64,000 nucleotides of DNA from Maratus speciosus (taxonomy: Eukaryota > Arthropoda > Arachnida > Araneae > Salticidae), in the NCBI GenBank assembly GCA_963932465.1, contig OZ010791.1:158528012-158592011 (forward strand). Direction: 5' to 3'. Positions 34,335 through 46,891 of this stretch are shown here, in pieces. Position 1 is the stretch's first letter. Each line of letters begins with the position of its first letter. Made by a program: the position numbers and the translations under genes. Below the pieces are notes generated by a model, which ran no database searches, was not told the origin of the DNA, and saw only the letters and a program-made list of their open reading frames with translations.

Positions 34335-35604
34335 ACATCCATAGCTTCGTCACTGCCAACATCTCGTTGTATTATTAAAATGCAGTACCTCAAGCACAAT
34401 ATAATACATTTTAGCACCCAGTCATTGAAAAAAAAATGTGTAGAACCGCATGAGATGTTCATACTATTAAAATAATAAAATTAAAACATGCATTTTTATT
34501 CATGAAATAAACATTTAACAACGATTGCTTTATAATAACTTTAACTTCGAAGGTTTTAGTTTCACTGATGCTGATATTAAAGCACATTATTTATGAAAAG
34601 CTTTAACATAAAATTCTTAAAGATGGATTAAAATAAACTTGTGGAAAGATTTTACTTTTAAATTGTTTTTACTTCACAATTTAAAGAATACATTATTCAT
34701 AAAATGCTGTTTCAAATTAATTTTCACGCAATCGGTAATACGGGTTTGAAATAAAACGTTTTTGTCAGTTAATCTCTTAAATTTCTTTATACAATAAAAT
34801 AATTTAAAAAGTTTGAAGTAACATTTTGAAAAACCCTTTAAATAGTTTTAAGGTTACGTAACCTTGATAGTAAGCATGAGATATATTATAATATATTAAA
34901 TATATGCGTAGGATTAGTAAATAGAACAGTACAGAATGGTGTCCTAGGATTTCTGTTGTTGCTCATAGTTTTAAAAGTAGTGAGAGAGAAAATGTTTGGC
35001 ATTTTAATCGGAAAAAAAAAATTGTAGTTGACATTTAAATTGGAAAAAGAGACGTCCCACAGAAGTAAATATGTATCTTAGAATTTTTTTGTGTTGAAAA
35101 TACAGTTAAAATTATTACCACCGGAAAAATAATAAAAAATATATTAAAATATAATATTAAAAATCTAAAAAGGCACAGCATGCATTTTTTTGTCGAAAAA
35201 ATCAAGCTACCTAATTGTCTGATTATTTAGACGATTAGAAGCTGCGATATTAAAAAATAGAATAGAATGCACATTGAATGGACTACACCAGTGGTCTCCA
35301 ACCTGTTTGATTCGTGGTGTCTTTTTCAGAATGAATTTTTATGACGAAGTACCTGAAGCTTACCGTACTCTATGTTACAAGGTGATGGTTTTTAGATGCA
35401 ATGGTATGAAGAACAGGAATAGGGAATAGATAGTAAATCTAAACAATTGTGTCTTGTCCCAAGAGTAAAATTATATTTTGAAACTTTTGCCGTAATATTA
35501 AATTTATTTTCTCTCAACATCAATACAGATATAATTGTCAAACATTCCCTCGAAATTTACAAATCGTAACAGTTTCCTTTCAATAAATATTACGTCGAAC
35601 AATA
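34335..35604. other. No gene recognised; hAT-like end at 35290
   Basis: AT-rich. AAGGTTACGTAACCTT (34850-34865) is a perfect 16-bp palindrome. CAGTGGTCTCCAACCTG (35290-35306) followed by TTTGATTCGTGG looks like a hAT terminal repeat, but no partner end was found, so it is probably a truncated copy. Confidence 0.45.
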
Positions 35605-36443
35605 GGGAGATTCTCAAAAGGTGGGATCATTAAACGTTAACTATATGTAATTTTTAAAATTTTCAAATTTAAGGCCAATTCTTTTAATAGTGTAGTATTT
35701 TGTCTATAAATATAATATATAAATATTTTTAATAGTATGTCTACAAAATTATACACAAACATTTAAAGACAGCAACTATTCTGGAAAATTAATTATTAAA
35801 GCATTTAATTAGCAGTTGTGTACGTTACAAATTTTGGACATTTTTTCGCACGTACGTTACAGATTTTGGACGTTGCTCTTAGTATTTAAAAAATTCTTAA
35901 GACTAAGAATGTAGTAAATGCGTCCTATAATTGTATGTGTACACATATATATATGCATAATTAACTTTTTGTTATCCAGTAATAATAATAATAAAATCAA
36001 ATGCTTTGTTACGTACGTTACTTTCGGACATAGCAAAATACAGAAAAATTCTTTATAGAAAAGTCCTTCTATCTTCAAAAAAGCAATAACTCAGCCTGCC
36101 ATCTCTTAACGAAATTATCAAAAAATCATCCGTTTCCTTTATGCATTCGTTGTTTACCATTAGAACCACCTGGAAAAAAGTTAAAACTATTTTTCTTGGT
36201 GGTACATTGGAGCAGTTAACGTTATGAATGTCCGAAATTGGCCTCTTTAGCATAAAATAATAAAATTTTAAGATATTTATACAAAGCTTTTACAATAAAT
36301 TATGTCATTTTCTGTCTCTGAATAGAATTAAAAACTCAGTGTAAAAAAAATAAATAAAAAATAAAGTCAAAAATAATTAAAGTTATGTTTGAAAGGCTTA
36401 AAGTTATGACGTGTGTCCAGTGCCCTCCCTTTGAGAATCGCCC
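35605..36443. mobile_element. MITE with GGGAGATTCTCAAA-type ends
   Basis: The ends GGGAGATTCTCAAAAGG (35605-35621) and CCTCCCTTTGAGAATCGCCC (36424-36443) are imperfect inverses, flanked by AATA-like bases on both sides. The interior holds TACGTTACxxATTTTGGAC motifs near 35825, 35852 and 36012. A 66-codon minus-strand frame (36053-36253) may be a remnant of an ancestral ORF. Superfamily unknown. Confidence 0.45.
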
Positions 36444-36744
36444 AATAACGCTTAAACATTTGATGGAAGATCTGTGATTGGATTGTCTTGCATAAATGTC
36501 TGAATTCCGATCCAGTTGCAGATAATTGCAGGTAATTGTATGATTCTGAATTTTACGCTTTTGTATTTAGTTAAGACGGCCGTGTATACAATAAAGCGTG
36601 CTTCTCAGACATATCATCGTCCCAGAGCAACAGTAGAATATCAAGTAATAATCGAAAATGAGATGTCTGACTTATTACTATGAAAAAATGTGTCTACATC
36701 TAGTGGAACAGTAGGGAATTTTTATAAAACACATCTCAGATATT

Positions 36745-37441
36745 CAGTAGAGCGCCGATTATGGGAACTCCAATTAACCGAACTTCCAATGATCCGAACA
36801 GCCTATTTCTCAACAACAAAAAATTAACCGAACTTCCAATTATCCAAATACCCTAATTTTTTCATTTCAGATTTAGCATTCGATGTCGAATCCCGGGTTA
36901 GTGTATCTTTGGGAGCAGTAATAAGAGAATAAAAGGTTTGGGGAAAGGGGGTGAAAATGAAGAAAAGGAAATGCTTTGAAAATGACCCAGGTCCGTCACA
37001 TAACGAAGCCTTTGAATTTTTTGAAACAGATATGAAATGGCTCGAACGGCAGAAGAACTCTGATCTTATTCAACTAACGTATTTAAGAAGAATTCGAGAT
37101 GTGGCAACATTGAAAAGAATGTCTTCTTTGAAGCAAGCAACAATCGGAAGCTTTTTTGCTTGAATTATAATCTCAGGCGATCAGAAAATGATAAAAAGAG
37201 AAAAAGAAAATTTTAAATGATAAAAAAGTAAAAAAAAAGAAAGAAAGAAAGAAAAAAAACAATTTTTAAACTATTACTGGCAGAACCACTAAACTGGTGC
37301 TGCGATTCCTAAGCCTGGATAAAGTGTGAATGTTTTAGTATACTGAGGAACATCCCTTAAATTGTCTGTCCGTTTATCCAAACTGTTGCTTATCCGAACT
37401 AGGCTTGGTTCCGACGTGTTCGGATAATCGGCGCTCCACTG
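36745..37441 (+). mobile_element. Short pogo/Tigger-like element
   Basis: Left end CAGTAGAGCGCCGATTAT and right end ATAATCGGCGCTCCACTG are inverse with few changes. TA follows the right end; the left flank now reads TT. The element is 697 bp and keeps only the last part of a transposase frame (36951-37163), so it is a deletion derivative. Subterminal CCGAACTTCCAATNATCC motifs repeat on the left. Confidence 0.75.
36951..37163 (+). pseudogene. C-terminal remnant of a Tigger-type transposase
   Basis: The frame includes GPSHNEAFEFFETDMKWLER, LIQLTYLRRIRDVATLKR and SSLKQATIGSFF, followed by TGA. Families known: the WLE(R/Q)Q...QL..L...RD.A..KR..S..Q..I..FF tail is typical of the Tigger/Jerky group of pogo transposases. 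The DDD catalytic domain is absent. Confidence 0.65.
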
Positions 37442-37530
37442 TAGTATTAAACATAACTTTGTGTTTCAGAAGTTGTTCCACTAGATGCAAATACAGTTAC
37501 TTGTATCAGTAAGTCAGACATCTCATTTTT

Positions 37531-38840
37531 AGGGTTTCGTTCATCTGACGAAACCCTATTCGTCTCGCTCCTCTGCATGCCTGCCTGTCTGTCCGTCTGT
37601 CACAGAGCCCGTTCTCAGAAACTATACATGTTGGAGACTTGAAATTTTGCATACTTATAGCTGAACACCTCACATCCAATCACAAACCATAAAAGCTTGA
37701 AAACGTCGTACATTTAACCCTTTGGGCTCCCACATGTGTATTTTAAACAATTCTTTCTAAGTGAGTCCCTAATTAGGTTGGAGGCGTGATATTTGGCATA
37801 CTTATAGCTGGACACCTCACATCAAACGGCAAATTATAAAATTTTGAAAAAGCCGTACATTTATCCCTTTGAGATCCCACATGTGTATTTTAAACAATTA
37901 TTTCTAAGTAAGCCCCTATTTAGGTTGGAGGCGTGAAATTTTGCATACTTATAGTTGAACACCTCGCATCAAATGACAAACAATAAAATTTTGAAAAAGC
38001 CGTACATTTATCCCTTTGAGATCCCACATGTGTATTTTAAACAATTATTTCTAAGTTAGCCCCTATTTACGTTGGAGGCGTGAAATTTTGCATACTTATA
38101 GCTGAACACCACATATCATACGACAAATCATAAAATGTGAAAAAAAATCGTACATTTAACCCTTTGGCTCCCACAAGCGTATTTTAAGCAATTCTTTCTA
38201 TCTGAGCCCCTTAATAAATTGGAGATTTGAAATTTTGCATACTTATAGCAGAACACCTGAGGCCAGGCGACAAATCATAAAATCATGAAAAAGTCTCACG
38301 TTTAACCCTTTGTGCTACCACATATGTATTTTAAGAAATTCTTTCTAAGAGAGCCCCTAATTAAGTTGGAGACATGAATTTTTGCATACGTATAGCTGAA
38401 TACCTCAGACCATACGGCATATCATAAAAATTTAAAAAAGTCTTATATTATTTACTCCTCCGGGCTCTAACTTGTGTATTTTAAGCAATTTTTCTAACTT
38501 CCGCCCTTTTCACCCGGAGAGCACTTTTCCAACTTTTGCCGACACACCTTTGACCATTCTTTCATATTATGCACCATAGCCTTACATATTTTAGTTCCAC
38601 TTTTTACCGCCAGGGGCGCCTATTTATCTCGGTTGCTATCGGCCCTATCCCCCCGACTAATATATCTACGAATAGTATATAAAACTGAGTTTCGTTCGGA
38701 TAGAGGTTTGTTTAGAATAGAGTGCGCCCCTGGTTGCGAAATGTGGAACTAACAGATTTTTAAAAAGGATAAAGTGTTTTGAAAGGAATATTAAACGAAA
38801 CCCTCTGTGCAATCTGTGATCATCACACTTACCCACTTGT
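37531..38840 (+). mobile_element. Element beta: hairpin, GTCTGTC stretch, tandem array, inverted 3' arm
   Basis: A perfect 10-bp hairpin opens the element (AGGGTTTCGT / ACGAAACCCT, 37531-37557). CCTGCCTGTCTGTCCGTCTG follows, then about six tandem units of about 145 bp (37640-38510), then ACGAAACCCT (38795-38804). A small hairpin TGTGA-TCA-TCACA (38815-38827) lies before the end ACTTGT. The interrupted MITE arm shows the exact borders: host T at 37530 and host T at 38841, with no longer target duplication. This is the best-bounded member of the class. Confidence 0.7.
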
Positions 38841-38890
38841 TTATTATTACTAGATGTTCTACTGTTGCTCTGAGACGGCGATATGTCGTT

Positions 38891-39274
38891 GAGATATGCA
38901 GCAAAACTAATTTTCCTTTCTCAAAGAAGGTTTTAAATTGATCTGACAAATAACATCAAAACTTAGTTTTTAAAGTAGATCTTTAATACGTAAACACAAT
39001 GGAAATTTTAAGTTATATAAGATATTTCAAATCAGAATTTTTATTTTAAAACAATTTAAACATCTTATTTAATAAATTGTGGTCTCGGTTTTATTTTAAT
39101 TATTGTATGAAAAAATTCTTGCTCAAATCAAAATACTTTAATTTGGAATCGATCAATATCAAATCAACGAGGACCTCATGTTTCACTAAGTTTAAACTGG
39201 GTAGTTTTCTATTAAAGCTGAACGCTCATTTAATGACGTCCGAAGCCTTTTATTGAGCTGTTGAATCATATTGT
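38891..39274. other. No gene recognised
   Basis: AT-rich sequence without a frame of note. Confidence 0.5.
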
Positions 39275-39481
39275 TTAACTCTTTAACGGGCGGTGTCCAC
39301 GAAAAGGGCACCTAATTTTAAGATTTCTAGCACCAGGAATATTTAATTAAAATTCCCCTTATATAAAGTACAAGAAAATAAAAAAGATTTTATTTTCTAA
39401 TAAATCCGCTTGCAAATTTCGGTGTCAGTTCATCATTTCATCAATTTACAAACAGAATTGCTCCGCGCCGAAAAGGGTTAA
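39275..39481. mobile_element. PiggyBac-like MITE, second copy
   Basis: TTAA at both edges (39275-39278 and 39478-39481). The ends CTCTTTAACGGGCG and CGCGCCGAAAAGGG are imperfect inverses. Similar length and end pattern to 12599-12800. Confidence 0.6.
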
Positions 39482-39841
39482 ATGAGTCTTTCAAATCTTT
39501 GAGATGCCCTCACGTTTCATCTTAAAAGAAGACAAGTTTGGCAAATGCATTGAAAATTGGGATAGTTTTCATTGAATTCATAGATTAATTTATTTCATTT
39601 TGCTATAAATATCGGCCACATTTGCAATTTGCATTCCCAGCATTCAGTAGATTTGACAGTTGAGAGTTATGGTTCCTCTAATATCACCTCCGAACGCAGT
39701 TTCAAGAAACGATTTTAAAAGTTCGCTTTTAATAAGTCGTGATTTTATATACTTCATTATTTTAATGGACACCATTCAATTTTTTCAGAAGACATTTCTC
39801 GGGTGTATCTGTAAAGAGCGCAGTAGTATTCTGCCATTTTT

Positions 39842-41105
39842 AACACTTTCCAACAAAGTTGAAAAGTGTTTATGACTTCCGTTTGCCTGGACGTCTGTCC
39901 GCGTTCTAACTCTCGTAAATATACTCAGATTGCCCTGAAATTTTTGGATGTTATTGTCGTTCACCATAAGCAGGATCCCTGTTTCAAATGAAGTTTGTAG
40001 CATGTTTAGTTCATTTACAAAGACAGTCAAAAGTATTCCGTTACATTACGGCGAATCGGAAAAGATCGTTTCAAATTATTTTAATGATGTTACGCCCTTT
40101 CAAACATAATTAAATTGATATACATTTATGAAGTGTATTAAAATATGCATTCTGTAGAATATGCGGTGCAAAGAATAGTTATTATTCATTTACAGGGCGA
40201 CACAAAAGAATGCCGTTACATAATCGTATAAGGGGGGGGGGGGTCATTGATTGCGGCGTATTATAATTACGTTAAACTATTTCATATATAATGATATTGA
40301 TATATGTCGCTGAGGCTAACTATATGTTATTTCATGCATAATATGAAGTGCATAGCATTTACAGGGACACACGAAAATATTCCAGATAGTATATTCTATC
40401 CAAAGTACTGTATATTAGGGATGATGACAGGAAATCATTTTTTAATTATGAAATGCGCTTTTAAGTTTTACTATTATTTATGCATACTATATGATATGTA
40501 TAAATGCTACAGTTGATACAGGGCTACACAAAAGAATTCGTAAAGGTTACTGAGTATGAACGTCAATTGCTTAATTGCTTATGAACGTAAATTGGTGGTT
40601 TTTAAATGAGTTTCGCATTTTTACGCTGAACGGCATTTAGTTTACTAAGAAATGTTTGTAGAATATAGATAAAATGATATAAAGACCCCCGCAAAGAATT
40701 GGATACATGGCCGCCTATGGATGATAATTTCTGGAAATGTGTTTTCAGTAGTTTTAAGAGTGTTTTATTTTGAATTAAATTTTAGCTAAATAGTGGCGTG
40801 TAATAAAGGTACTAGGTGAACTACAGGGCTGAACAAAAGTGTTCAAGTATGTTTCCATCTATTAGTATAAATTGCTGAAAGAGAAATTTCAACCTGTTTT
40901 GCGTTTTCTTGCTAAACTAAATCTTCCCATTATATAGTGTATATATCAGCCTACAGATCAAATACAGGAATATTCAAAAGAATTTGAATATATATTTGCT
41001 ATGGACAGTAACTGCTGAAATCAGTTTCTCGAATGTTTTATGCGTTTTCTGAAATGTTTATTTAGTTATCTTATTTACCCTATTTCCCTAAATAATGAAA
41101 TTTTG
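39842..41105 (+). mobile_element. Element alpha, copy 7 (tail lost)
   Basis: The head hairpin is intact (39842-39870), followed by CCTGGACGTCTGTCC and the longest series of internal motifs (ACAGGG/CAAAAG near 40018, 40195, 40362, 40518, 40823 and 40966). It closely follows copy 1 to about 41100, where the sequence switches to repeat rho; the tail arm is missing. A G10 run lies at 40232-40241. Confidence 0.65.
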
Positions 41106-41199
41106 TATACTTTAATATTTTTTTTAATTAACTCAACTTGCGGCACCACATAATTGAATTCCATGGTTGCATGCGGCCCGCGAACGCGAAGTGGGTACC

Positions 41200-41705
41200 T
41201 TTGCATTAGATAGAGAGATATTAAGAAGTTTTGCTTCGTTCCGCAACATTTATTACTGTTGAAATATTTCAACAACTGATTCAGAAGGGAAAAGGAATAG
41301 AACAGACTCTTAAGTAATGTCTTAAACAAACAAAGGAAAAAAAAATCATATTCCTTAAAGTTTCAATCTTTTTATTTTCTTCAATATGAGTCAGCTTCTT
41401 TTTTAAATATTTTCAGTAAAATAAAGATTATAGAACTTTGTTAAATCCTTCGAAACAATAGCAAGAAAATGTGTGCAAAGTATGAAATGCTCCTTTTGAA
41501 AGTTTAAAAATTGATATTTTTAAAAGGTGCATACTGATTTCTGTGACATATTCAAGCTAGAAAGTTAGGAAAACAATTTTTCTTTATACTTTTTCGCTAA
41601 GATTTCGATATTTTTAATAACTTTTCATTATTAACTATCAACGCATTGCTGTAAATATTAATTTGACAGAAAGTGCCTAACATATTTTGGTATAAAGAAA
41701 AGTAC
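41200..41705. repeat. Dispersed repeat rho, copy 3
   Basis: The core TTCCGCAACATTTATTACTG (41240-41259) and the following 400 bp match rho copy 2. It replaces the missing tail of alpha copy 7. Confidence 0.6.
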
Positions 41706-41712
41706 GGTAAAA

Positions 41713-43065
41713 ATATGAGGTTGTCCATAATTTAACGGCCCTAATTTAAACATGTCTACGGACGAAACTGTTGTTCATAAAGTTGCGAAATTTTGTGAAG
41801 GACATAATAAAGAGATGGGAATTTGTTTAAGCGAAAAAAACTTGTTCAAAATTTCGCCACCAGAGAGAGTTTTTCATAGAATTACGCATTTTCATACATT
41901 TAGGATAGTTTAAAAATTTTATTTATTAACTTTACCTTATCTTAAAGACGACATGTACTTAGAATTTCCCAGAATACACTGCGGTCAACTGTGGAAAATG
42001 CTATCTTACGATTCCAGATGGTATAGGAAAATGATGACCGTCATGTGGAACATGTTTTAGTTGTAATAAAATTTGTAAACTATCGTAAATGTATGCTAAA
42101 TGTGTAATTCGTTAAAAAACGCCCTCTAGAGGCGAAATTTTGAACTTTCTTCCCTCAAACAAATTCCCATACCTTTAGTATGTCCTGCACAGAATTTCCC
42201 ATCTTTTTGAACAATAGCTTCGTCAGTAGGCATTTTTAAAATAGGGTCGTTTAATTGAAGACACCCTGTACTACTATGTATTCTAAGAAATGCATAAATA
42301 AATAAATAAATAAATAAATGAAAGGTAATAAAATTTTTAAACTATTGTAAATGTATACTAAATGTGAAATTCATTAAAAAACGCTACGAATTATGTGGTT
42401 ACTACTATGCATTCTAAAAAAATACAAAATAAGAAAATAAAATAATAAATAAAATAAAATAAAGGTAATAAAAATTGTAAACGATCGTAAATGTATGCTA
42501 AATGTGTAATTCGTTAAAAAACGCCCTCCAGAGGCCAAATTTTGAACTTTCTTCCCTCAAACAAATTCCTATACCTTTAGTATGTCCTGCACAGAATTTC
42601 CCATCTTTTTGAACAATAGGCATTTTTAAAATAGGGTCGTTTAATTGGAGACACCCTGTACTACTATGTATTCTAAGAAATACATAAATAAATAAATAAA
42701 TAAATAAATGAAAGGTAATAAAATTTTTAAACTATTGTAAATGTATACTAAATGTGAAATTCATTAAAAAACGCTACGAATTATGTGTTTACTACTATGC
42801 ATTCTAAAAAAATACAAAATAAGAAAATAAAATAATAAATAAAATAAAATAAAGGTAATAAAAATTGTAAACTATCGTAAATGTATGCTAAATGTGTAAT
42901 TCATTAAAAAAAACGCCATCTAGAGGCGAAATTTTGAACTTTTTTTCGCTCAAACAAATTTCCATACCTTTAGTATGTTCTGCACAAAATCTCACAACAT
43001 TTTGAACAATAGTTTCGTTTATAGGCAACTTCAAAATAAGGTTGTTTAATTAGAGACTAATATAT
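41713..43065. mobile_element. MITE whose right end is tandemly amplified
   Basis: The left arm (41717-41905) reads GTCCATAATTTAACGGCCCT and so on. Its inverse, ending AATTGAAGACACCCTGTA (42255-42272), closes the element with arms of about 190 bp. The right arm plus adjacent sequence then repeats: units starting CGTAAATGTATGCTAAATG lie at 42084, 42488 and 42883, giving a period near 400 bp. Each of the first two units ends in a (TAAA)n stretch. No transposase. Confidence 0.65.
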
Positions 43066-43108
43066 ATATTCTAAAAAAAAAAAACAACTACCAAAACATT
43101 TTTATAAA

Positions 43109-46100
43109 ACTAGCTGGATGTGCCAATCCCAAAACTTTCTTCTATCTTATACATCTTAATATTTCAAAAAGTAGTTACAAATGTTAATACTTCAATATTA
43201 TTAGTTCAATACTATATCAACTTTAATTTTCATCTTAAATTTCTGCTTCAGTCAATTAAACGGGCTAAAAACGAGTTAATTTAAATGATGATATTTGTTA
43301 AAATTAATAGTTTTTCCTTATTTTGTTGTTATCAGCTGTTTGCGGATAGCCGGCTTAGCATGAAGCAAATTCCCACCGCTACACGAGCCGCCGATGGACA
43401 ACAGAACTACGAAATACCAAGAAAAGTATACAAAAATCGCTATCACAGAGCCCCTTTACCGCGCAATATTTCCAAATTCAAGGAGGACCTATTGGCGAAA
43501 GCCAAAAACATGCACAACAAATTTGGTTCGATTATATGTATAATTTTATACACTTTTCGATGGCACAATAAAGAAAATGGCACAAACATCGCTATTACAG
43601 CGCCCCCTTCAGGCAGATTATTTTCAAATTCAGAGAGGACTTGTTTGCAATAGCCAGAAACATACACAAAAAATTTGGTTCAATTCTATGCATTACTTCA
43701 TACACTTTTCGATGGTACAATAATGAAAATGGCACAGACGTCGCAATTACAGCGCCCCCTTCCGGAAGATTATTTTCAAATTCAGAGAGGACTTGCTTAC
43801 CATGACCAAAAACATACCCCTAAAATTTGGTTCAATTCTATGCATAACTTCATACACTTTTCGATGGAACAATATTCAAAATGACACAAAAAGCGCTATT
43901 ACAGCGCCCCCTACCGGTGAAGTTTTTCCAAATTAAAGAAGGACCTTCTTGCCATAGCCAAGAACTTAAAGAATTTATTTGGTTCAATTCTATGCATAAC
44001 TTCATACACTTTTCGATGGTACAATATTCAAAATCGCACAAAAAGCGTATTACAGCGCCACCTACGGGTGAAGTTTTTCCAAATTAAAGAAGGACCTTCT
44101 TGCCATAGCCAAGAACTTAAAGAATTTATTTGGTTCAATTCTATGCATAACTTCATACACTTTTCGATGGTACAATATTCAAAATCGCACAAAAAGCGTA
44201 TTACAGCGCCACCTACGGGTGAAGTTTTTCCAAATTAAAGAAGGACCTTCTTGCCATAGCCAAGAACTTAAAGAATTTATTTGGTTCAATTCTATGCATA
44301 ACTTCATACACTTTTCGATGGTACAATATTCAAAATCGCACAAAAAGCGTATTACAGCGCCACCTACCGGTGAAGTTTTTCCAAATTAAAGAAGGACCTT
44401 CTTGCCATAGCCAAGAACTTAAAGAATTTATTTGGTTCAATTCTATGGATAACTTCATACACTTTTCGATGGTACAATATTCAAAATCGCACAAAAAGCG
44501 TATTACAGCGCCACCTACGGGTGAAGTTTTTCCAAATTAAAGAAGGACCTTCTTACCATAGCCAAGAACTTAAAGAATTTATTTGGTTCAATTCTATGCA
44601 TAACTTCATACACTTTTCGATGGTACAATATTCAAAATCGCACAAAAAGCGTATTACAGCGTCACCTACCGGTGAAGTTTTTCCAAATTAAAGAAGGACC
44701 TTCTTGCCATAGCCAAGAACTTAAAGAATTTATTTGGTTCAATTCTATGCATAACTTCATACACTTTTCGATGGTACAATATTCAAAATCGCACAAAAAG
44801 CGTATTACAGCGTCACCTACCGGTGAAGTTTTTCCAAATTAAAGAAGGACCTTCTTGCCATAGCCAAGAACTTAAAGAATTTATTTGGTTCAATTCTATG
44901 CATAACTTCATACAATTTTCGATGGTACAATATTCAAAATCGCACAAAAAGCGTATTACAGCGTCACCTACAGGTGAAGTTTTTCCAAATTAAAGAAGGA
45001 CCTTCTTGCCATAGCCAAGAACTTAAAGAATTTATTTGGTTCAATTCTATGCATAACTTCATACACTTTTCGATGGTACAATATTCAAAATCGCACAAAA
45101 AGCGTATTACAGCGTCACCTACCGGTGAAGTTTTTCCAAATTAAAGAAGGACCTTCTTGCCATAGCCAAGAACTTAAAGAATTTATTTGGTTCAATTCTA
45201 TGCATAACTTCATACACTTTTCGATGGTACAATATTCAAAATCGCACAAAAAGCGTATTACAGCGTCACCTACCGGTGAAGTTTTTCCAAATTAAAGAAG
45301 GACCTTCTTGCCATAGCCAAGAACTTAAAGAATTTATTTGGTTCAATTCTATGCATAACTTCATACAATTTTCGATGGTACAATATTCAAAATCGCACAA
45401 AAAGCGTATTACAGCGTCACCTACCGGTGAAGTTTTTCCAAATTAAAGAAGGACCTTCTTGCCATAGCCAAGAACTTAAAGAATTTATTTGGTTCAATTC
45501 TATGCATAACTTCATACACTTTTCGATGGTACAATATTCAAAATCGCACAAAAAGCGTATTACAGCGTCACCTACCGGTGAAGTTTTTCCAAATTAAAGA
45601 AGGACCTTCTTGCCATAGCCAAGAACTTAAAGAATTTATTTGGTTCAATTCTATGCATAACTTCATACAATTTTCGATGGTACAATATTCAAAATCGCAC
45701 AAAAAGCGTATTACAGCGTCACCTACCGGTGAAGTTTTTCCAAATTAAAGAAGGACCTTCTTGCCATAGCCAAGAACTTAAAGAATTTATTTGGTTCAAT
45801 TCTATGCATAACTTCATACACTTTTCGATGGTACAATATTCAAAATCGCACAAAAAGCGTATTACAGCGCCACCTACGGGTGAAGTTTTTCCAAATTAAA
45901 GAAGGACCTTCTTGCCATAGCCAAGAACTTAAAGAATTTATTTGGTTCAATTCTATGCATAACTTCATACACTTTTCGATGGTACAATATTCAAAATCGC
46001 ACAAAAAGCGTATTACAGCGCCACCTACCGGTGAAGTTTTTCCAAATTAAAGAAGGACCTTCTTGCCATAGCCAAGAACTTAAAGAATTTATTTGGTTCA

Positions 46101-46891
46101 ATTCTATGCATAACTTCATACACTTTTCGATGGTACAATATTCAAAATCGCACAAAAAGCGTATTACAGCGTCACCTACCGGTGAAGTTTTTCCAAATTA
46201 AAGAAGGACCTTCTTGCCATAGCCAAGAACTTAAAGAATTTATTTGGTTCAATTCTATGCATAACTTCATACAATTTTCGATGGTACAATATTCAAAATC
46301 GCACAAAAAGCGTATTACAGCGTCACCTACCGGTGAAGTTTTTCCAAATTAAAGAAGGACCTTCTTGCCATAGCCAAGAACTTAAAGAATTTATTTGGTT
46401 CAATTCTATGCATAACTTCATACACTTTTCGATGGTACAATATTCAAAATCGCACAAAAAGCGTATTACAGCGTCACCTACCGGTGAAGTTTTTCCAAAT
46501 TAAAGAACGACCTTCTTGCCATAGCCAAGAACTTAAAGAATTTATTTGGTTCAATTCTATGCATAACTTCATGCACTTTTCGATGGTACAATATTCGAAA
46601 TCGCACAAAAATCGCTATTACTGCGCCCCCTACCGGCGCATTTTTTTTCAAATTAAGGAAGGACCTGGCTGCCATAGCCAAAAACTCAAAACAAAAATTT
46701 CGTTCAATTCTATTCATAACATCATACACTTTTTGATGGTACAATGGCGGCAGACACTCGGACAGACAGACATTTTCTATAAACATGTTTTTCGGGATCT
46801 CTGACCCGTATAACGTGTAAATCCGTCGAAAACCGGAAGTCGAAAAAAAATTCGATTGCAATACTTTCTTCTATTGAAGATAGAAGAAAGT
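43109..46891 (-). mobile_element. Element gamma, copy 1, with a 151-bp satellite
   Basis: Read on the minus strand, the hairpin is at 46863-46891 (arms ACTTTCTTCTAT / ATAGAAGAAAGT), then GTCTGTCTGTCCGAGTGTC (46752-46771). A long tandem array follows, and the inverted first arm AAGATAGAAGAAAGT (43134-43148). Beyond it are GGAT-TGGCAC-ATCC (a possible 3' hairpin) and CTAG at the edge. The tail (43109-43450) closely matches that of copy 2, which confirms the borders. Frames of 60-127 codons inside are repeat read-throughs. Confidence 0.7.
43440..46800. repeat. 151-bp satellite array, about 22 units
   Basis: The word AAAGAAGGACCTT recurs every 151 bp from 43935 to 46502 (17 periods) with very few differences between units. 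Three or four more diverged units lie on the left (43474, 43626, 43778) and one or two on the right. Units differ at a few shared sites (CACTTTTC or CAATTTTC; GCGCCACC or GCGTCACC), and mixed patterns suggest recent unequal exchange. Confidence 0.95.

Larger units (their letters stand above)
36605..38890. mobile_element. Foldback MITE split by two later insertions
   Basis: The left arm (36605-36720) includes CCCAGAGCAACAGTAGAATA and AATGAGATGTCTGACTTA. Its inverse appears in two pieces, 37470-37530 and 38841-38890, because element beta (37531-38840) is inserted in the right arm. The loop is occupied by a pogo/Tigger element (36745-37441). The order of events is readable: MITE first, then the other two. 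Confidence 0.7.

Noticed and set aside
34850..34865. Perfect palindrome AAGGTTACGTAACCTT
   Set aside because: Could be a protein site, but a single 16-bp palindrome in 64 kb has no supporting context.
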